DNA from: Planctomycetaceae bacterium
GTDB lineage: Bacteria > Planctomycetota > Planctomycetia > Planctomycetales > Planctomycetaceae
DNA: 36,734 nt
Reading direction: 5' to 3'
NCBI GenBank assembly: GCA_015485495.1
Contig: WFTL01000078.1
Span: 1-36,734, forward strand
Part shown: one piece after another, positions 15,507-24,897 of the stretch
How positions within the stretch are numbered: position 1 is the first letter of the stretch
How the letters are laid out: every line of letters starts with the position of its first letter
Notes under the pieces: generated by a model
The model's database searches: none
What the model was told of the DNA's origin: nothing
The model's input: the letters and a program-made list of their open reading frames with translations, nothing else
Program-made: the position numbers and the translations under genes

Positions 15507-18044
15507 ATGCCCAGCGAACGCTATTTCCGGAATGCCGTGGCTGCGAGCGCTGATGCGGTCATGATCACGGATATCGACGGCACGATTCGTTACGTCAACG
15601 AAGCGTTCAGCCGGATGACAGGCTGGGAAGCTCGGGAAGTCATTGGTCAGACGCCACGAATTCTGAAAAACGAACGGACGGATCCCGCGGTCTACCGGCA
15701 GATGTGGGCAGCGCTGCAGCGGGGAGAAACCTGGTACGGACGAATCTGCAACCGGCGAAAACCTTCTGCTTCGGCCGCGCCGGCTCTGCCGGTCCTGGGA
15801 CAGACGCCGCCTCCTCAGCCGGACCGCGATTTTTACTGGGCGCATCTGACGATTTCTCCGGTCATCGACGACGGGCGCATCACGGCCTACATCGCGACGC
15901 AAAGAGACATCACGGAAGACGTCGAACGTGAAAAACTCCAGCGCCGTGATCGTGACGATGCTTCGGCCCGCGCGAACATCGCCCGCATTCTTCAGGAACA
16001 GGGGCCTCTGAAGAAACGACTCACGGATTCGCTCAATCTGCTGATGCAGCTTGACCAGCTGAACATCCAGAACAAGGCCGGCATTTTCCTGACGGATGAA
16101 GAGGAGGACGTTCTGAGGCTGTATACGACGTCCGGCCATTTTTCTGATGAATTCCACGAAAAGGAAAAGACCATTCCGAAGGGATTCTGCCTGTGCGGCC
16201 GGGCCGCTCTGTCCGGTGAAATGCTCATTTCCGACGACTGCTTCTGTGATCCGCGTCATGAGCAGACATTCGAGAACATGACACCGCACGGTCACTACAT
16301 CGTGCCCCTCATGCACCGCAGTGCGCCGGTAGGAATCATGTTCCTGTATACGGACCCGTATCCGGCACGCGACGACCGGCGCGTCCAGTTTCTGCAGGCT
16401 GTTGGTGAACTCATGGGGCTCGCGATTGCGAACAGCCGACTGCAGTCCGAGCTGGAAAGAGCACGTGACCGGGCTGACGCCAGCAACCGGGCCAAGAGCC
16501 GGTTTCTGGCCAATATGAGTCACGAAATCCGCACGCCACTGAACGGAATCATCGGGTTTTCCGACCTGCTGCTTCAGCACGCAGACCGCATCAGCGAAAA
16601 AGACCGGGATGAATATCTGGCCAGTATCGCGGCCAGTGGACAGCACCTGCTCGCCCTGATCAACGATGTGCTTGATCTGTCGAAGATCGAATCAGACCGG
16701 ATGGAAGTCGAGAAGATGGATGTCTCGCCCCACGGACTGCTTGCCGAAGTGATCAGCATGATGCGCATGAAAGCCGGCGAAAAAGGACTGTCGCTGGATT
16801 ATCGATGGTCGAGTGCGATGCCGGCGACCATACGCACCGACCCCACCCGTCTGAAGCAGATTCTGGTCAACCTGCTGGGAAATGCCATCAAATTCACGGA
16901 ACGCGGCAGCATCCATCTGACCGCTCACTGGGAACGGAATGATCCCGGCGGAATCCTGACACTCGATGTGGCAGATACGGGTGTGGGAATTCCGCCCGAT
17001 AAACTGGAAACGATCTTCGATGCGTTTTCTCAGGCGGACAACACGGTCACACGAAAGTACGGCGGAACGGGGCTGGGACTGACCATCAGCCGCCGCCTGG
17101 CTCAGGCACTGGGCGGCGACCTTTCCGTGACGAGTCGACCAGGAAAAGGATCAACGTTCAGCGTGACGATCGACACGGGTCCCGCCGATCACGTCCGGCT
17201 TCTCGCGCCGGCGGAGACGGACGGGCTGGCCATGAGCCGGCATTCCGGCAGCACGGATGTTCCCAGTCCCGGACTGACTCCGGTCCGCATCCTGCTTGTG
17301 GAAGACGGCCTCATCAATCGGAAACTGATCACGGCTCTGCTCGCCAATGCGGGCGTCCACGATGTGGATACTGCGGAAAACGGCGCCGTGGGTCTGCGAC
17401 TGGCGTCTGAGAACCGTTATGACGTCATTTTGATGGATATGCAGATGCCCGTGATGGACGGATACGCCGCGGCCAGAGCCATGCGGGAACAGGGTATCCG
17501 CGTACCGATCATCGCTCTGACAGCCCACGCCATGAAAGACGACCGCAACCGCTGCATCGACGCCGGCTGCAGCGACTATCTGACCAAACCTGTCGTGGAA
17601 AAGGAACTGCTTACGGCAATTCAGAAGGCATCAGAAGCTGCATGCAGTGACCGAAACCTGCCGGATGCCGTTTCCGAACCGACAGAAATCACATCAGCGC
17701 TGCCTCTGGACAATCCAGTCTTTCAGGAAATCGTCCAGGAATTCGGAGATTTTCTGATATCCACGGTTTCCGGCATGCAGGAAGCATTTTCTGCAGGAGA
17801 CACCCGGCGGCTGAAGCAGCTCGCTCATAACCTTGCCGGAACTGCCGGCGGCGCAGGTTTCGACGTGTTCACAGAACCGTCCCGAAGACTGGAAACGCTG
17901 GCCGGCGGCGAACAGACCGATGCCGTCGAAGAAACGTTGTATGAACTGACACAGCTTGCCTCCCGCGTTCGCATCCCCGAAGCGTCCGTCTGCTGCTCGG
18001 CGCACACTTCGGAATCCGGCTGCGACGCCCGGACAGAAACATGA
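15507..18044 (+). CDS. Hybrid sensor histidine kinase (PAS-GAF-HisKA-HATPase-REC-HPt)
   Basis: An 845-residue soluble hybrid kinase. Domains in order: PAS (about 5-140, with a Pro-rich loop and [10 protein letters not shown] at its end), GAF (about 165-310), HisKA with His339 in [11 protein letters not shown], HATPase with N box [10 protein letters not shown] and G boxes ADTGVGIP and [12 protein letters not shown], receiver with Asp644 in [12 protein letters not shown], and HPt with His774 in [15 protein letters not shown]. The GAF domain has a Cys/His cluster (C228, C230, C245, C247, H251, H261, H263). There is no membrane segment, so the signal is cytosolic. The ATG at 15507 starts just before the PAS fold. 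The stop overlaps the HD-GYP gene as ATGA; the two should form a phosphorelay. Confidence 0.92.
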   Translation: MPSERYFRNAVAASADAVMITDIDGTIRYVNEAFSRMTGWEAREVIGQTPRILKNERTDPAVYRQMWAALQRGETWYGRICNRRKPSASAAPALPVLGQTPPPQPDRDFYWAHLTISPVIDDGRITAYIATQRDITEDVEREKLQRRDRDDASARANIARILQEQGPLKKRLTDSLNLLMQLDQLNIQNKAGIFLTDEEEDVLRLYTTSGHFSDEFHEKEKTIPKGFCLCGRAALSGEMLISDDCFCDPRHEQTFENMTPHGHYIVPLMHRSAPVGIMFLYTDPYPARDDRRVQFLQAVGELMGLAIANSRLQSELERARDRADASNRAKSRFLANMSHEIRTPLNGIIGFSDLLLQHADRISEKDRDEYLASIAASGQHLLALINDVLDLSKIESDRMEVEKMDVSPHGLLAEVISMMRMKAGEKGLSLDYRWSSAMPATIRTDPTRLKQILVNLLGNAIKFTERGSIHLTAHWERNDPGGILTLDVADTGVGIPPDKLETIFDAFSQADNTVTRKYGGTGLGLTISRRLAQALGGDLSVTSRPGKGSTFSVTIDTGPADHVRLLAPAETDGLAMSRHSGSTDVPSPGLTPVRILLVEDGLINRKLITALLANAGVHDVDTAENGAVGLRLASENRYDVILMDMQMPVMDGYAAARAMREQGIRVPIIALTAHAMKDDRNRCIDAGCSDYLTKPVVEKELLTAIQKASEAACSDRNLPDAVSEPTEITSALPLDNPVFQEIVQEFGDFLISTVSGMQEAFSAGDTRRLKQLAHNLAGTAGGAGFDVFTEPSRRLETLAGGEQTDAVEETLYELTQLASRVRIPEASVCCSAHTSESGCDARTET

Positions 18045-19264
18045 ATGCGTTCACGACGCCGACAGACAGAAAGCCGTCAGAGCCTCCCCCGCCGTCTCCG
18101 ATGTTCCCGTTCTCCGCATCGAATGCCGCCGAAAGTGTCCGGCATGACGGTGATGCAGCGGGCAGAGGCAGTTTTGACGTGAAAAACGCCGGCATCATGA
18201 TCGTTGACGATGTCCCGTTGAACACCACGATCGCCCGCGCCCATCTGGCCAGTGAGGGGTACCGGAACATCATCACGGAAACGGACTCGACGAAAGTCCT
18301 CAGCCTTCTGTACCAGAAAGACCCGGATCTGCTGCTCCTGGATATCATGATGCCGGAGGTCAGCGGACTGGACATCCTGGAAGTCGTTCGAGGCGACCGG
18401 CATTTTGCTCATCTTCCCGTGCTGATTCTGACGGCGACAACAGATCGCGACCTCAAAATCCAGGCGCTGGAACTGGGGGCAACCGACTTTCTGAACAAGC
18501 CGATCGACGCCCAGGACATGATTCCCCGCGTGCGCAATGCCCTCCTTGTCAAATCGCATCAGGATCATCTGGAAGCGATGGTGCGGGCACGCACGTGCGA
18601 GCTGGAACATGCTCAGAAGGAAGTCGTTTATTGTCTGGCACGGGCTGCGGAATACCGCGACAATGACACCGGCCATCACGTTATTCGCGTCAGCCGATAT
18701 GTGGCTTTGATTGCCCGAAAGCTGGGGCTGGATGAACAGACGGTTGACATGATGTCTCAGGCGTCGATGCTCCACGATATGGGAAAAATCGGGATTCCGG
18801 ATTCGGTCCTGCACAAGCCCGGCAGACTGAATGACCAGGACCGGGACCTGATGAGACGCCACTGCGAATTCGGCTTCGACATCTGTATGCACGCCGGCGA
18901 CACCAAAACGGCCGATGCTGACATCCTGGGTTCCTTTGGACAGCAGCTTCTGGAAGGCTGTTCGTCTCCGCTTCTGCAGATGGCTGCTTCCATTGCCGCC
19001 ACTCACCACGAAAAATGGGACGGAACCGGCTACCCCCGAGGTCTTGCCGGGGAATCCATTCCGCTGGAAGGACGCATCACGGCAGTCGCCGATGTCTTCG
19101 ACGCCCTGAGCAGCAAACGCCCGTACAAAGAAGCGTTTCCGCTGAACCGATGCATCGCGATTCTGCAGGACGGCCGAGGCACACATTTCGACCCGCACCT
19201 GCTGGATCTGTTTCTGGATTCGATGGACGAAGTCCGTGCCATCCGTGGTGAGTTCGACCGGTGA
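18041..19264 (+). CDS. Response regulator with HD-GYP domain (cyclic-di-GMP phosphodiesterase)
   Basis: A 407-residue response regulator. After a Pro/Ser-rich leader of about 48 residues, the receiver domain spans about 50-170 with acidic residues at 56-57 and phospho-acceptor Asp101 in [14 protein letters not shown] coiled linker leads to the HD-GYP domain: HDMGKIG at 245-251, HH at 322-323 and DGTGYP at 327-332, all catalytic-type residues intact, so it is predicted to hydrolyse cyclic di-GMP. The ATG at 18041 overlaps the stop of the hybrid kinase, implying translational coupling and a cognate pair. Its output would lower cyclic di-GMP and could affect attachment or motility. Confidence 0.93.
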   Translation: MNAFTTPTDRKPSEPPPPSPMFPFSASNAAESVRHDGDAAGRGSFDVKNAGIMIVDDVPLNTTIARAHLASEGYRNIITETDSTKVLSLLYQKDPDLLLLDIMMPEVSGLDILEVVRGDRHFAHLPVLILTATTDRDLKIQALELGATDFLNKPIDAQDMIPRVRNALLVKSHQDHLEAMVRARTCELEHAQKEVVYCLARAAEYRDNDTGHHVIRVSRYVALIARKLGLDEQTVDMMSQASMLHDMGKIGIPDSVLHKPGRLNDQDRDLMRRHCEFGFDICMHAGDTKTADADILGSFGQQLLEGCSSPLLQMAASIAATHHEKWDGTGYPRGLAGESIPLEGRITAVADVFDALSSKRPYKEAFPLNRCIAILQDGRGTHFDPHLLDLFLDSMDEVRAIRGEFDR

Positions 19265-19413
19265 AAGCCGGCACCAGGGCGGTCTGGTCCGCAGGGAGAG
19301 TTCCGTCCGCGGCATCGTCGTGCCCCGTTCCCACAGCACTTCAGACGGCATCGGCGCCACACTTCAGACCGCTTCTTCCGGGAAAGCGGGTGACGGCCAC
19401 GGAGCAGTGCTCG

Positions 19414-19450
19414 AAAAAAAAGCCGCCCCGTGATTTCTCACCGGACGGCT
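19414..19450 (-). terminator. Rho-independent terminator of tmRNA
   Basis: On the minus strand a 13-base stem (19450-19438 with 19433-19421) with one G-G mismatch and a GAAA tetraloop is followed by a T run at 19421-19414. It begins five bases after the mature 3-prime end of the tmRNA. Confidence 0.9.
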
Positions 19451-19454
19451 CAGA

Positions 19455-19811
19455 TGGAGGCGGCGGGAATCGAACCCGCGTCCTGTGGACTCCTGACCAG
19501 AGCTTCTACGTGCATAGTCCCGTGATTGATCTCGTGACGGGGAGGTTCACCGGACGAAACCTTCCGTCACCAGTTCACTACCAGATCTCACACCGGCCGT
19601 AGCGAACGGCTGAACCGGTGCCAGCCTGAATTTGCGACCGAACTTCGGACTCCTCAGGCGGGGATTCCTGGTTCGGGACTGCCTGTTTCTAAGCAGCCAG
19701 AGAGTACTGCGGTGTTGCAGTTATTGTTTGATCAGCTTTTTACGAGGCCTGCTGATCAACCTCGACACGCCACTCTGATCGACAAAGACCCAGTCAAATC
19801 CGATCGCCCCC
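19455..19811 (-). ncRNA. ssrA: tmRNA (transfer-messenger RNA), tag ADQTITATPQYSLAA
   Basis: The 5-prime end GGGGGCGATCGGATTTGACTGG and the 3-prime T arm GCGGGTTCGATTCCCGC with CGCCTCCA form the tRNA-like half. GGGGGCG (19811-19805) pairs with CGCCTCC (19462-19456), one G-U included; the discriminator A is at 19455 and CCA is not encoded. The tag reading frame runs from 19736 to 19689 and ends in CTG GCT GCT TAG, giving the 15-residue tag ADQTITATPQYSLAA. The resume codon GCT follows GTAAAAA. It rescues stalled ribosomes with SmpB and marks proteins for proteolysis. A possible -10 box TAGAAT lies on the minus strand at 19839-19834, with no good -35. Open frames across this locus are not genes. 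Confidence 0.95.
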
Positions 19812-20021
19812 GTCGTTCATGCGATTGCATTCCATTCTACCGTCCTGTCGGCATTCGACACGCCCTTCCTTCGAAAAATCAGGCCGGATCCCGCTCTTTC
19901 TTCCCCGGATACCCGGCATCCGGGACGTCCGCCCCCCCGTCGTTTCCGATTTCCGGCCGTTTTCTGAACGCCGTTCAGCCGAAGACACCCGGCTCCTGGG
20001 GGGCAGGACAGATGGCGGCCG

Positions 20022-21260
20022 TCAGGCCGACGGCCGCGATTCCACGTCGAAGGTCACATCGGCCTGAGCCAGGCGGTCGATCAGAGGTTCGCCGAGACCG
20101 GATGCCGGGGTGAGCACGCCGTACCGATCCGGCAGCCGGTCCCGGTCGCACGCCAGACACAAAGCCGATTCGGCCAGCATCCGCGACGTCGCACCGTACC
20201 CCGGATCCCGCTTTCCCCGGCAGATCACGTCCAGCCGGCGGTCCGTTCCTCGACCGGCCAGACGCAGCCGGAAAAACCCGTTTTCCCGATCCTGTTCGGA
20301 CGGACCTTCGCCGGGTTTCGGCAGAATCGTGGCCTGCATCAGCGACCGCGTCCAGCGCGGCCAGGCCAGAGCCGTGAATGCCGCCAGCCCGAACTGAAGC
20401 TGCCGGGCCTTCAGCCAGCCGCTCAATCCTCCGGGCAGCGCCGTGACTTCCCGATAGGAAAAATCACGTCCCCAGGCATAGTCGAGCAGCGCATTCGAAC
20501 GCCTCACCACACGCGTGTTGATGGCCGCCATGACGAACGGAGCCGTCCACACCTGGCGATCGGGGTCCCACCGGACCGACTGCTGGTCGCCCCCATCCGG
20601 CCCGCGCACGCCGTTCTGCGGACACAGGGCGTACGGATCGGCCAGCAGCCGGCGCACCTGCGGATCGCGGGCTTCGTCGAGAACATGCATCATGCTGGCC
20701 AGCGTTCCGCCGCTGACACCGCCGCGCGTCCGTTCCACATACAACGTGACATTCGGCAGCGGCTGTCCGAATGTTTCCTGAGCGGCCCGCTGCAGCACGA
20801 AGACACCAATGTCCGACGGAATCGAATCGAATCCGCAGCAGTGAACGATTCTGCCCCGCTTCTGCCGGACGGTTTCATGATGAGCGTCCACCATGCGGCG
20901 GATGAACTGAGGTTCCCCGCACAGATCCACATAGTCCGTGCCTTCTTCCGCGCAGACTTCCACCAGAGGGGCCCCGTACTTCGCATACGGGCCCACCGTG
21001 GTCAGGACGACCTGAGTCCGCTGAGCCATGGCCCGCAGCAGCTCGCGGTCGGCGCTGTCGGCCACCAGAATCGGCAGGTCGGATGCCCGCGCATCCAGAG
21101 AAGCAAGCTGTTCGCGGACCTGTCGGAGCCGATCGCCGCTGCGTCCGGCAATCGCCCAGCGGATGCTGCCGAACCCGTACTGTTCACACAGATAGCGCGC
21201 CACCAGGCGGCCGGTGAATCCCGTGGCGCCCCAGACGATCACATCGAAATCGCGTTTCAT
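20022..21260 (-). CDS. Saccharopine dehydrogenase-like NAD(P)-binding protein (trans-acting enoyl reductase type)
   Basis: A 412-residue protein with an N-terminal Rossmann fold, VIVWGATGFTGRLVARYL (motif GATGFTG at 11-17), a second conserved stretch TTVGPYAKYGAPLVEVC and DYVDLCGEPQFIR, and CCGFDSIPSDIG. These are hallmarks of the saccharopine-reductase-like family that includes the mycobacterial trans-acting enoyl reductase; true lysine pathway function is unlikely. The C-terminal half, from about 200, is the less conserved catalytic domain. The ATG at 21260 overlaps the RecQ stop as ATGA, so the genes are coupled. A perfect 9-base-pair hairpin GCGGCCGTC/GACGGCCGC (20015-20037) sits on the stop codon. 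The substrate is unknown. Confidence 0.85.
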   Translation of the reverse strand: MKRDFDVIVWGATGFTGRLVARYLCEQYGFGSIRWAIAGRSGDRLRQVREQLASLDARASDLPILVADSADRELLRAMAQRTQVVLTTVGPYAKYGAPLVEVCAEEGTDYVDLCGEPQFIRRMVDAHHETVRQKRGRIVHCCGFDSIPSDIGVFVLQRAAQETFGQPLPNVTLYVERTRGGVSGGTLASMMHVLDEARDPQVRRLLADPYALCPQNGVRGPDGGDQQSVRWDPDRQVWTAPFVMAAINTRVVRRSNALLDYAWGRDFSYREVTALPGGLSGWLKARQLQFGLAAFTALAWPRWTRSLMQATILPKPGEGPSEQDRENGFFRLRLAGRGTDRRLDVICRGKRDPGYGATSRMLAESALCLACDRDRLPDRYGVLTPASGLGEPLIDRLAQADVTFDVESRPSA

Positions 21261-23152
21261 GACTGATGGTCTTCCGCAGGGTTCGGCACAGCCTGCCAGG
21301 TGCGAATCGCTTCCAGGAACAGCGAACCGTACTGTTCCATCTTTTTCCGCCCGATGCCATGAATCGCCAGCATCCTGTCCTGCGAATCCGGCTGTTCCAG
21401 TGCCAGCTCCTTCAGGGTGACATCGCCGAAGATGACGTACGGAGGAACGCCGCGTTCCCGGGCCAGTCGGCGCCTGAGGCGTCTGAGCCGTTCGAACAGT
21501 TCCGGATCGCCCCCTTCCCGGTTCAATCCGGCCGGCGCACGATGCCGCTCCGGGCGCGGCCGCATCAGCGTGATGCCGCGCTGGCCCCGAAGCACCTGCC
21601 AGCCCGCCGGCGTGATGCGCAGGGTTCCGTACTCACCGACCCGTTCCAGACAGCCTTCGGAAACAAGCTGATCGATCCAGCCGCGCACCACGTGTTCCGG
21701 TTCGTCCTTCAGAATCCCCCAGGTGCTCAGGCGTTCATGTCCGTGTGCGAACACTTTGCGGCTGCGCGATCCCCGCAGCACCAGAACCGTGTGTGCCGCT
21801 CCGAAATTCTGTCCCTGCCGGAACACGCCCGACAGAATGCGGCAGGCGGTCTCCTGAGAATCGGGCACGGTGTCCGTTTCCTGAAGACACACATCGCAGG
21901 CCCCGCAGTTGTCTTTGTCCGGCTGTTCGCCGAAATGCCGACGGATCGACACGTGCCGGCACTGACGGCCGATGCAGACCGCTTCCATGGCGGCCAGAGC
22001 CTGCAGCGAGGCTTCACGGTGCGAAGCGGCTTCGGACTGTTCAATCAGAAATTCCCACGTCCTGACATCGCGCTCGGAAAAGAACAGGCAGCATTCCGCT
22101 TCCAGCCCGTCCCGACCGGCCCGCCCGCTTTCCTGCTGCCAGGCTTCGATGCTGCGGGGCATTTCGGCGTGAATCACGAAACGCACGTTGCTTTTGTCGA
22201 TCCCCATACCGAAGGCCACCGTGGCGACAATGATGTCCACTTCGTCCCGAACAAAGGCTTCCTGATGCCGACGCCGCGTGTCGCTGTCCAGACCCGCATG
22301 GTACGGACGCGCCCGATAACCGCGGTCGTTCAGAACACCACTCAGATCATCCACACTGCTGCGGCTGATGCAGTAGATGATGCCGGATTCTCCCCGGTGC
22401 CTTTCCAGAACACCTTCCACCTGTCGAAACGTGTCGTGCCGCCGCCGGACCCGATAGGTGAGATTCGGACGGTCGACCGATCCGACCAGAACCGCCGGAT
22501 CGGTCAGCTTCATCTGGTCACAGATATCCTGACGGACCCGTTCGGTTGCTGTCGCCGTGAATGCATGAAAGGCCACTCCCGGAAACGCCGCCCGCAGCGT
22601 TCCGAGCTGACGGTATTCCGGTCGGAAGTCGTGTCCCCAGTGACTGATGCAGTGGGCTTCGTCGATGGCAATGAAGCTGACATTTGCGCGCTGCAGAAAA
22701 CGAACGGTCGTTTCCTGAACAATGCGTTCCGGCGCGATGAACAGCAGTTTGAGCTGTCCGGAACGGACCTGCTGAGCCACCTGGCGGCGCTGCCCGGGAG
22801 ACAGCGTGCTGTTGACGAATGCCGCCGGAATGCCGCAGGCCTGCAGAGCGTCCACCTGATCTTTCATCAGAGAAATCAGCGGGCTGATGACCACGGCCAT
22901 GCCGTCCAGGCAGACGGCCGGGACCTGATAGCACAGAGATTTCCCGCCGCCGGTCGGCAGCACAACCAGAGAATCACGCCGCTGCATCGCATGCAGCATG
23001 GCTTCCTTCTGCAGCGGGCGGAAGGAATCGTAGCCCCAGTACTGCTTCAGAGCCGCATGGAGTGCCACAGCGGGTGGCCGGTGCCGGGAACAGGAAGCAG
23101 ATGCGGGCACGTTATGCTCAAAAAGACGGTCGGACCATTCAGACAGAGACAC
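21257..23152 (-). CDS. recQ: ATP-dependent DNA helicase RecQ
   Basis: A 631-residue 3-prime to 5-prime superfamily 2 helicase for recombination and fork repair. Walker A TGGGKS is at 67-72, DEAH at 164-167 followed by the aromatic-rich loop CISHWGHDFRPEY, then HAFTATAT and the motif VI segment QESGRAGRDG. A RecQ zinc-binding Cys set follows (C in IGRQCRHVS, then CGACDVC), a winged helix, and a C-terminal HRDC domain ending near IHGIGRKKMEQYG. No ATG is available near the conserved start; GTG at 23152, preceded by GAGGG, is preferred. The frame is open to a TTG at 23251 but the added residues are not family-like. Coupling to the following reductase-like gene is by ATGA. Confidence 0.93.
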   Translation of the reverse strand: MSLSEWSDRLFEHNVPASASCSRHRPPAVALHAALKQYWGYDSFRPLQKEAMLHAMQRRDSLVVLPTGGGKSLCYQVPAVCLDGMAVVISPLISLMKDQVDALQACGIPAAFVNSTLSPGQRRQVAQQVRSGQLKLLFIAPERIVQETTVRFLQRANVSFIAIDEAHCISHWGHDFRPEYRQLGTLRAAFPGVAFHAFTATATERVRQDICDQMKLTDPAVLVGSVDRPNLTYRVRRRHDTFRQVEGVLERHRGESGIIYCISRSSVDDLSGVLNDRGYRARPYHAGLDSDTRRRHQEAFVRDEVDIIVATVAFGMGIDKSNVRFVIHAEMPRSIEAWQQESGRAGRDGLEAECCLFFSERDVRTWEFLIEQSEAASHREASLQALAAMEAVCIGRQCRHVSIRRHFGEQPDKDNCGACDVCLQETDTVPDSQETACRILSGVFRQGQNFGAAHTVLVLRGSRSRKVFAHGHERLSTWGILKDEPEHVVRGWIDQLVSEGCLERVGEYGTLRITPAGWQVLRGQRGITLMRPRPERHRAPAGLNREGGDPELFERLRRLRRRLARERGVPPYVIFGDVTLKELALEQPDSQDRMLAIHGIGRKKMEQYGSLFLEAIRTWQAVPNPAEDHQS

Positions 23153-23497
23153 GCAGGCGCCCTCGCGCAGCGGTCGACCGGCCGCCGGAATCGGCCGCTG
23201 CCGTTCGAATCCGCCTGACCGGGAGTATCCGGATTTGCCGGACGCCCGCAAGCGTGCCCCTCACCAGTGCCACCTCCTTCAGCACCTGCGTTCGCACCTG
23301 CTGCTGTCATTCAGCAACCCGCCCTCTCCGCCACTGCTGCCTGGGCGATCGTGTGCATTCAATCAGATGTCAGGCTGTCCGGCGTCTGCTGACGGATGTG
23401 TTCTGATGATGTGTCCGGGCCGGATCGGGTTTACCGGTAGTTTCCGACGTTCGGCCGGTGTTGTCCGGATCGACGGATGCGGAATCGAGGCCTCCTG
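23153..23497. other. Intergenic region between the M24 peptidase and recQ
   Basis: No gene is supported in these 345 bases. Both flanking genes are on the minus strand, so it holds the recQ leader and promoter. No clear promoter, terminator or repeat was found by eye. Confidence 0.35.
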
Positions 23498-24622
23498 TCA
23501 CAGCAGGTCCAGCGGGAAGTGTGTCAGGCGCCGAACGCCGTCCGCAGTGACCACGTAGTTTTCTTCCAGACGAATTCCGGCTCTCAGGTCGTCTCGATAC
23601 AGACCGGGTTCCGCCGTGAACGTATCGCCTTCTTCGAACACGTCGTCCCAGTGCGGGTTCAGGTGCGGAGCGGTATGCGGAAACAGTCCGAAACCGTGTC
23701 CCAGATGATGGGAGAACGCTCCAGGCTGCCAGGCATCGAGCATCTGGCGGGCCTGTTCGTAGATCTGTCGGCAGGACACACCCGGACGCACGGAAGATTC
23801 CACCATCTGCAGCACACCGGTGATGGTCTGCCAGGCGCTGAGCTGTTCATCGGTGGGAGTGCCGGAAACAGGGAAGGTGCGGCAGTTGTCGGCGTAATAG
23901 CCGCCACAGCAGGGGCCCAGATCCAGAATGTACAGTTCTCCGGCCTGAATCGGGCGATCCCGGGGCGGACCGCCGGGAGATGCGCACTGGAAGTCGTTGC
24001 CCAGTTCCAGGAGAGGTTCTCCGGCAGCCTCAACGGCTGCATCCTGCAGTTCCCGGTAGACCTGCAGTTCGGTCAGCCCCGGTCGCAGAATCTCGCGGGC
24101 CCGGCGGTACATGGCATCCGTGCATTCAACGGCCCGCTCAATCAGACGCAGTTCATCCGGCCCTTTCTGCCGCCTCATTTTCCACAGAATCGGGTCGATG
24201 TCCCGAACATCCCCCCCTGCTCCGCCGGCCGTGAGTGCTTCGACGAGAATCGCTCGGCCGCCGCATGAATCTTCCAGTCCCAGTCGTTCTCGGCGGTGTC
24301 CGATGCGGTCGACCAGGACTTTCAGGGCGGCCTGAAGCTGATCCTGCCGAATGGTCGCCAGCCACTGTGCCTCGAAGGGAATCACATCGTCGGCCGCGGC
24401 GTGTTCGGGAATCGCATTCGGCGCTGCCAGCAGGCAGGTCCCGTCGGCCTGCAAAGACACCACGGCCTTCAACAGACGGTGCGGCCGAAAACCGGTCAGG
24501 TACTGCACGTTTTCGGGAGCAACCAGAACGGCGCGGTCGATGTCCTGGGCGACCAGATGTCCGCACAGACGCTGCTGGCGCCGACGGCATTCGGCAGGAT
24601 CCAGACGAACAGGTTCCGGCAT
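23498..24622 (-). CDS. Xaa-Pro aminopeptidase-like metallopeptidase (M24 family)
   Basis: A 374-residue cytosolic pita-bread-fold peptidase. The N-terminal creatinase-type domain (1-150) contains VAPENVQYLTGF. The metal-binding set is complete: Asp234 in YILDLGP, Asp245 in YYADNCRTF, His309 in HHLGHGFGL, Glu338 in FTAEPGLY and Glu353 in RLEENYVVT. It should use two Mn or Co ions and probably releases N-terminal residues before proline, or acts as a dipeptidase; the exact specificity is unknown. The ATG at 24622 has a strong AGGAGA site upstream. It diverges from the dimethylformamidase-like gene across a 275-base region containing a minisatellite. Confidence 0.92.
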   Translation of the reverse strand: MPEPVRLDPAECRRRQQRLCGHLVAQDIDRAVLVAPENVQYLTGFRPHRLLKAVVSLQADGTCLLAAPNAIPEHAAADDVIPFEAQWLATIRQDQLQAALKVLVDRIGHRRERLGLEDSCGGRAILVEALTAGGAGGDVRDIDPILWKMRRQKGPDELRLIERAVECTDAMYRRAREILRPGLTELQVYRELQDAAVEAAGEPLLELGNDFQCASPGGPPRDRPIQAGELYILDLGPCCGGYYADNCRTFPVSGTPTDEQLSAWQTITGVLQMVESSVRPGVSCRQIYEQARQMLDAWQPGAFSHHLGHGFGLFPHTAPHLNPHWDDVFEEGDTFTAEPGLYRDDLRAGIRLEENYVVTADGVRRLTHFPLDLL

Positions 24623-24743
24623 GGCGGTATTCTCCTGCGAGAATCAGGGACGGCAGAAGCGAAGAGAGCAGAACAGATCGTAGCGGGAGGATTCAGAACG
24701 AAACAGCGGATCCGGGAACTCGGTTGCACCGGAGTGCACGGCA

Positions 24744-24870
24744 CAGTGCAATGAACGGCAGTGCAATGAACGGCAGTGCGATGCATGCCGGTGCTGTGAA
24801 TGCCGGTGCTGTGAATGCCGGTGCTGTGAATGCCGGTGCTGTGAATGCCGGTGCTGTGAATGCCGGTGCC
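24744..24870. repeat. 15-base minisatellite in divergent promoter region
   Basis: Five perfect head-to-tail copies of TGCCGGTGCTGTGAA (24786-24860) plus a 10-base partial copy (24861-24870) are preceded by two further perfect 15-base copies of a diverged unit, CAGTGCAATGAACGG (24744-24773), and a hybrid unit (24774-24785). The period is 15 throughout. It ends 28 bases before the ATG at 24898 and starts 122 bases from the divergent ATG at 24622. Being a multiple of three, it leaves frames open on both strands, so apparent coding here is an artefact unless shown otherwise. Confidence 0.95.
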
Positions 24871-24897
24871 CTTCGTTTTCCTGTGCGGGAACATACC

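Noticed and set aside
15468-16646. Minus-strand open frame (392 codons) opposite the hybrid kinase
   Set aside because: Shadow; the kinase domains on the plus strand are unambiguous.
21500-21560. tRNA-like GGTTCAATCC box within recQ
   Set aside because: No acceptor or anticodon stem around it; it is part of the RecQ coding sequence.
21266-23218. Long plus-strand open frame (650 codons) opposite recQ
   Set aside because: Antisense shadow of a complete RecQ with all motifs; the translation has no recognisable domain.
23153-23251. TTG-initiated N-terminal extension of RecQ
   Set aside because: Rare start, no ribosome site seen, and the extra residues are not seen in the family; GTG at 23152 is preferred.
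24786-24870. Minisatellite as a possible CRISPR array
   Set aside because: Units are 15 bases and directly adjacent with no spacers; no cas gene is present.
24235-24897. In-frame upstream extension of the dimethylformamidase-like gene through the minisatellite
   Set aside because: It overlaps the antisense peptidase gene, lacks domain similarity and would bury the signal peptide inside the protein.
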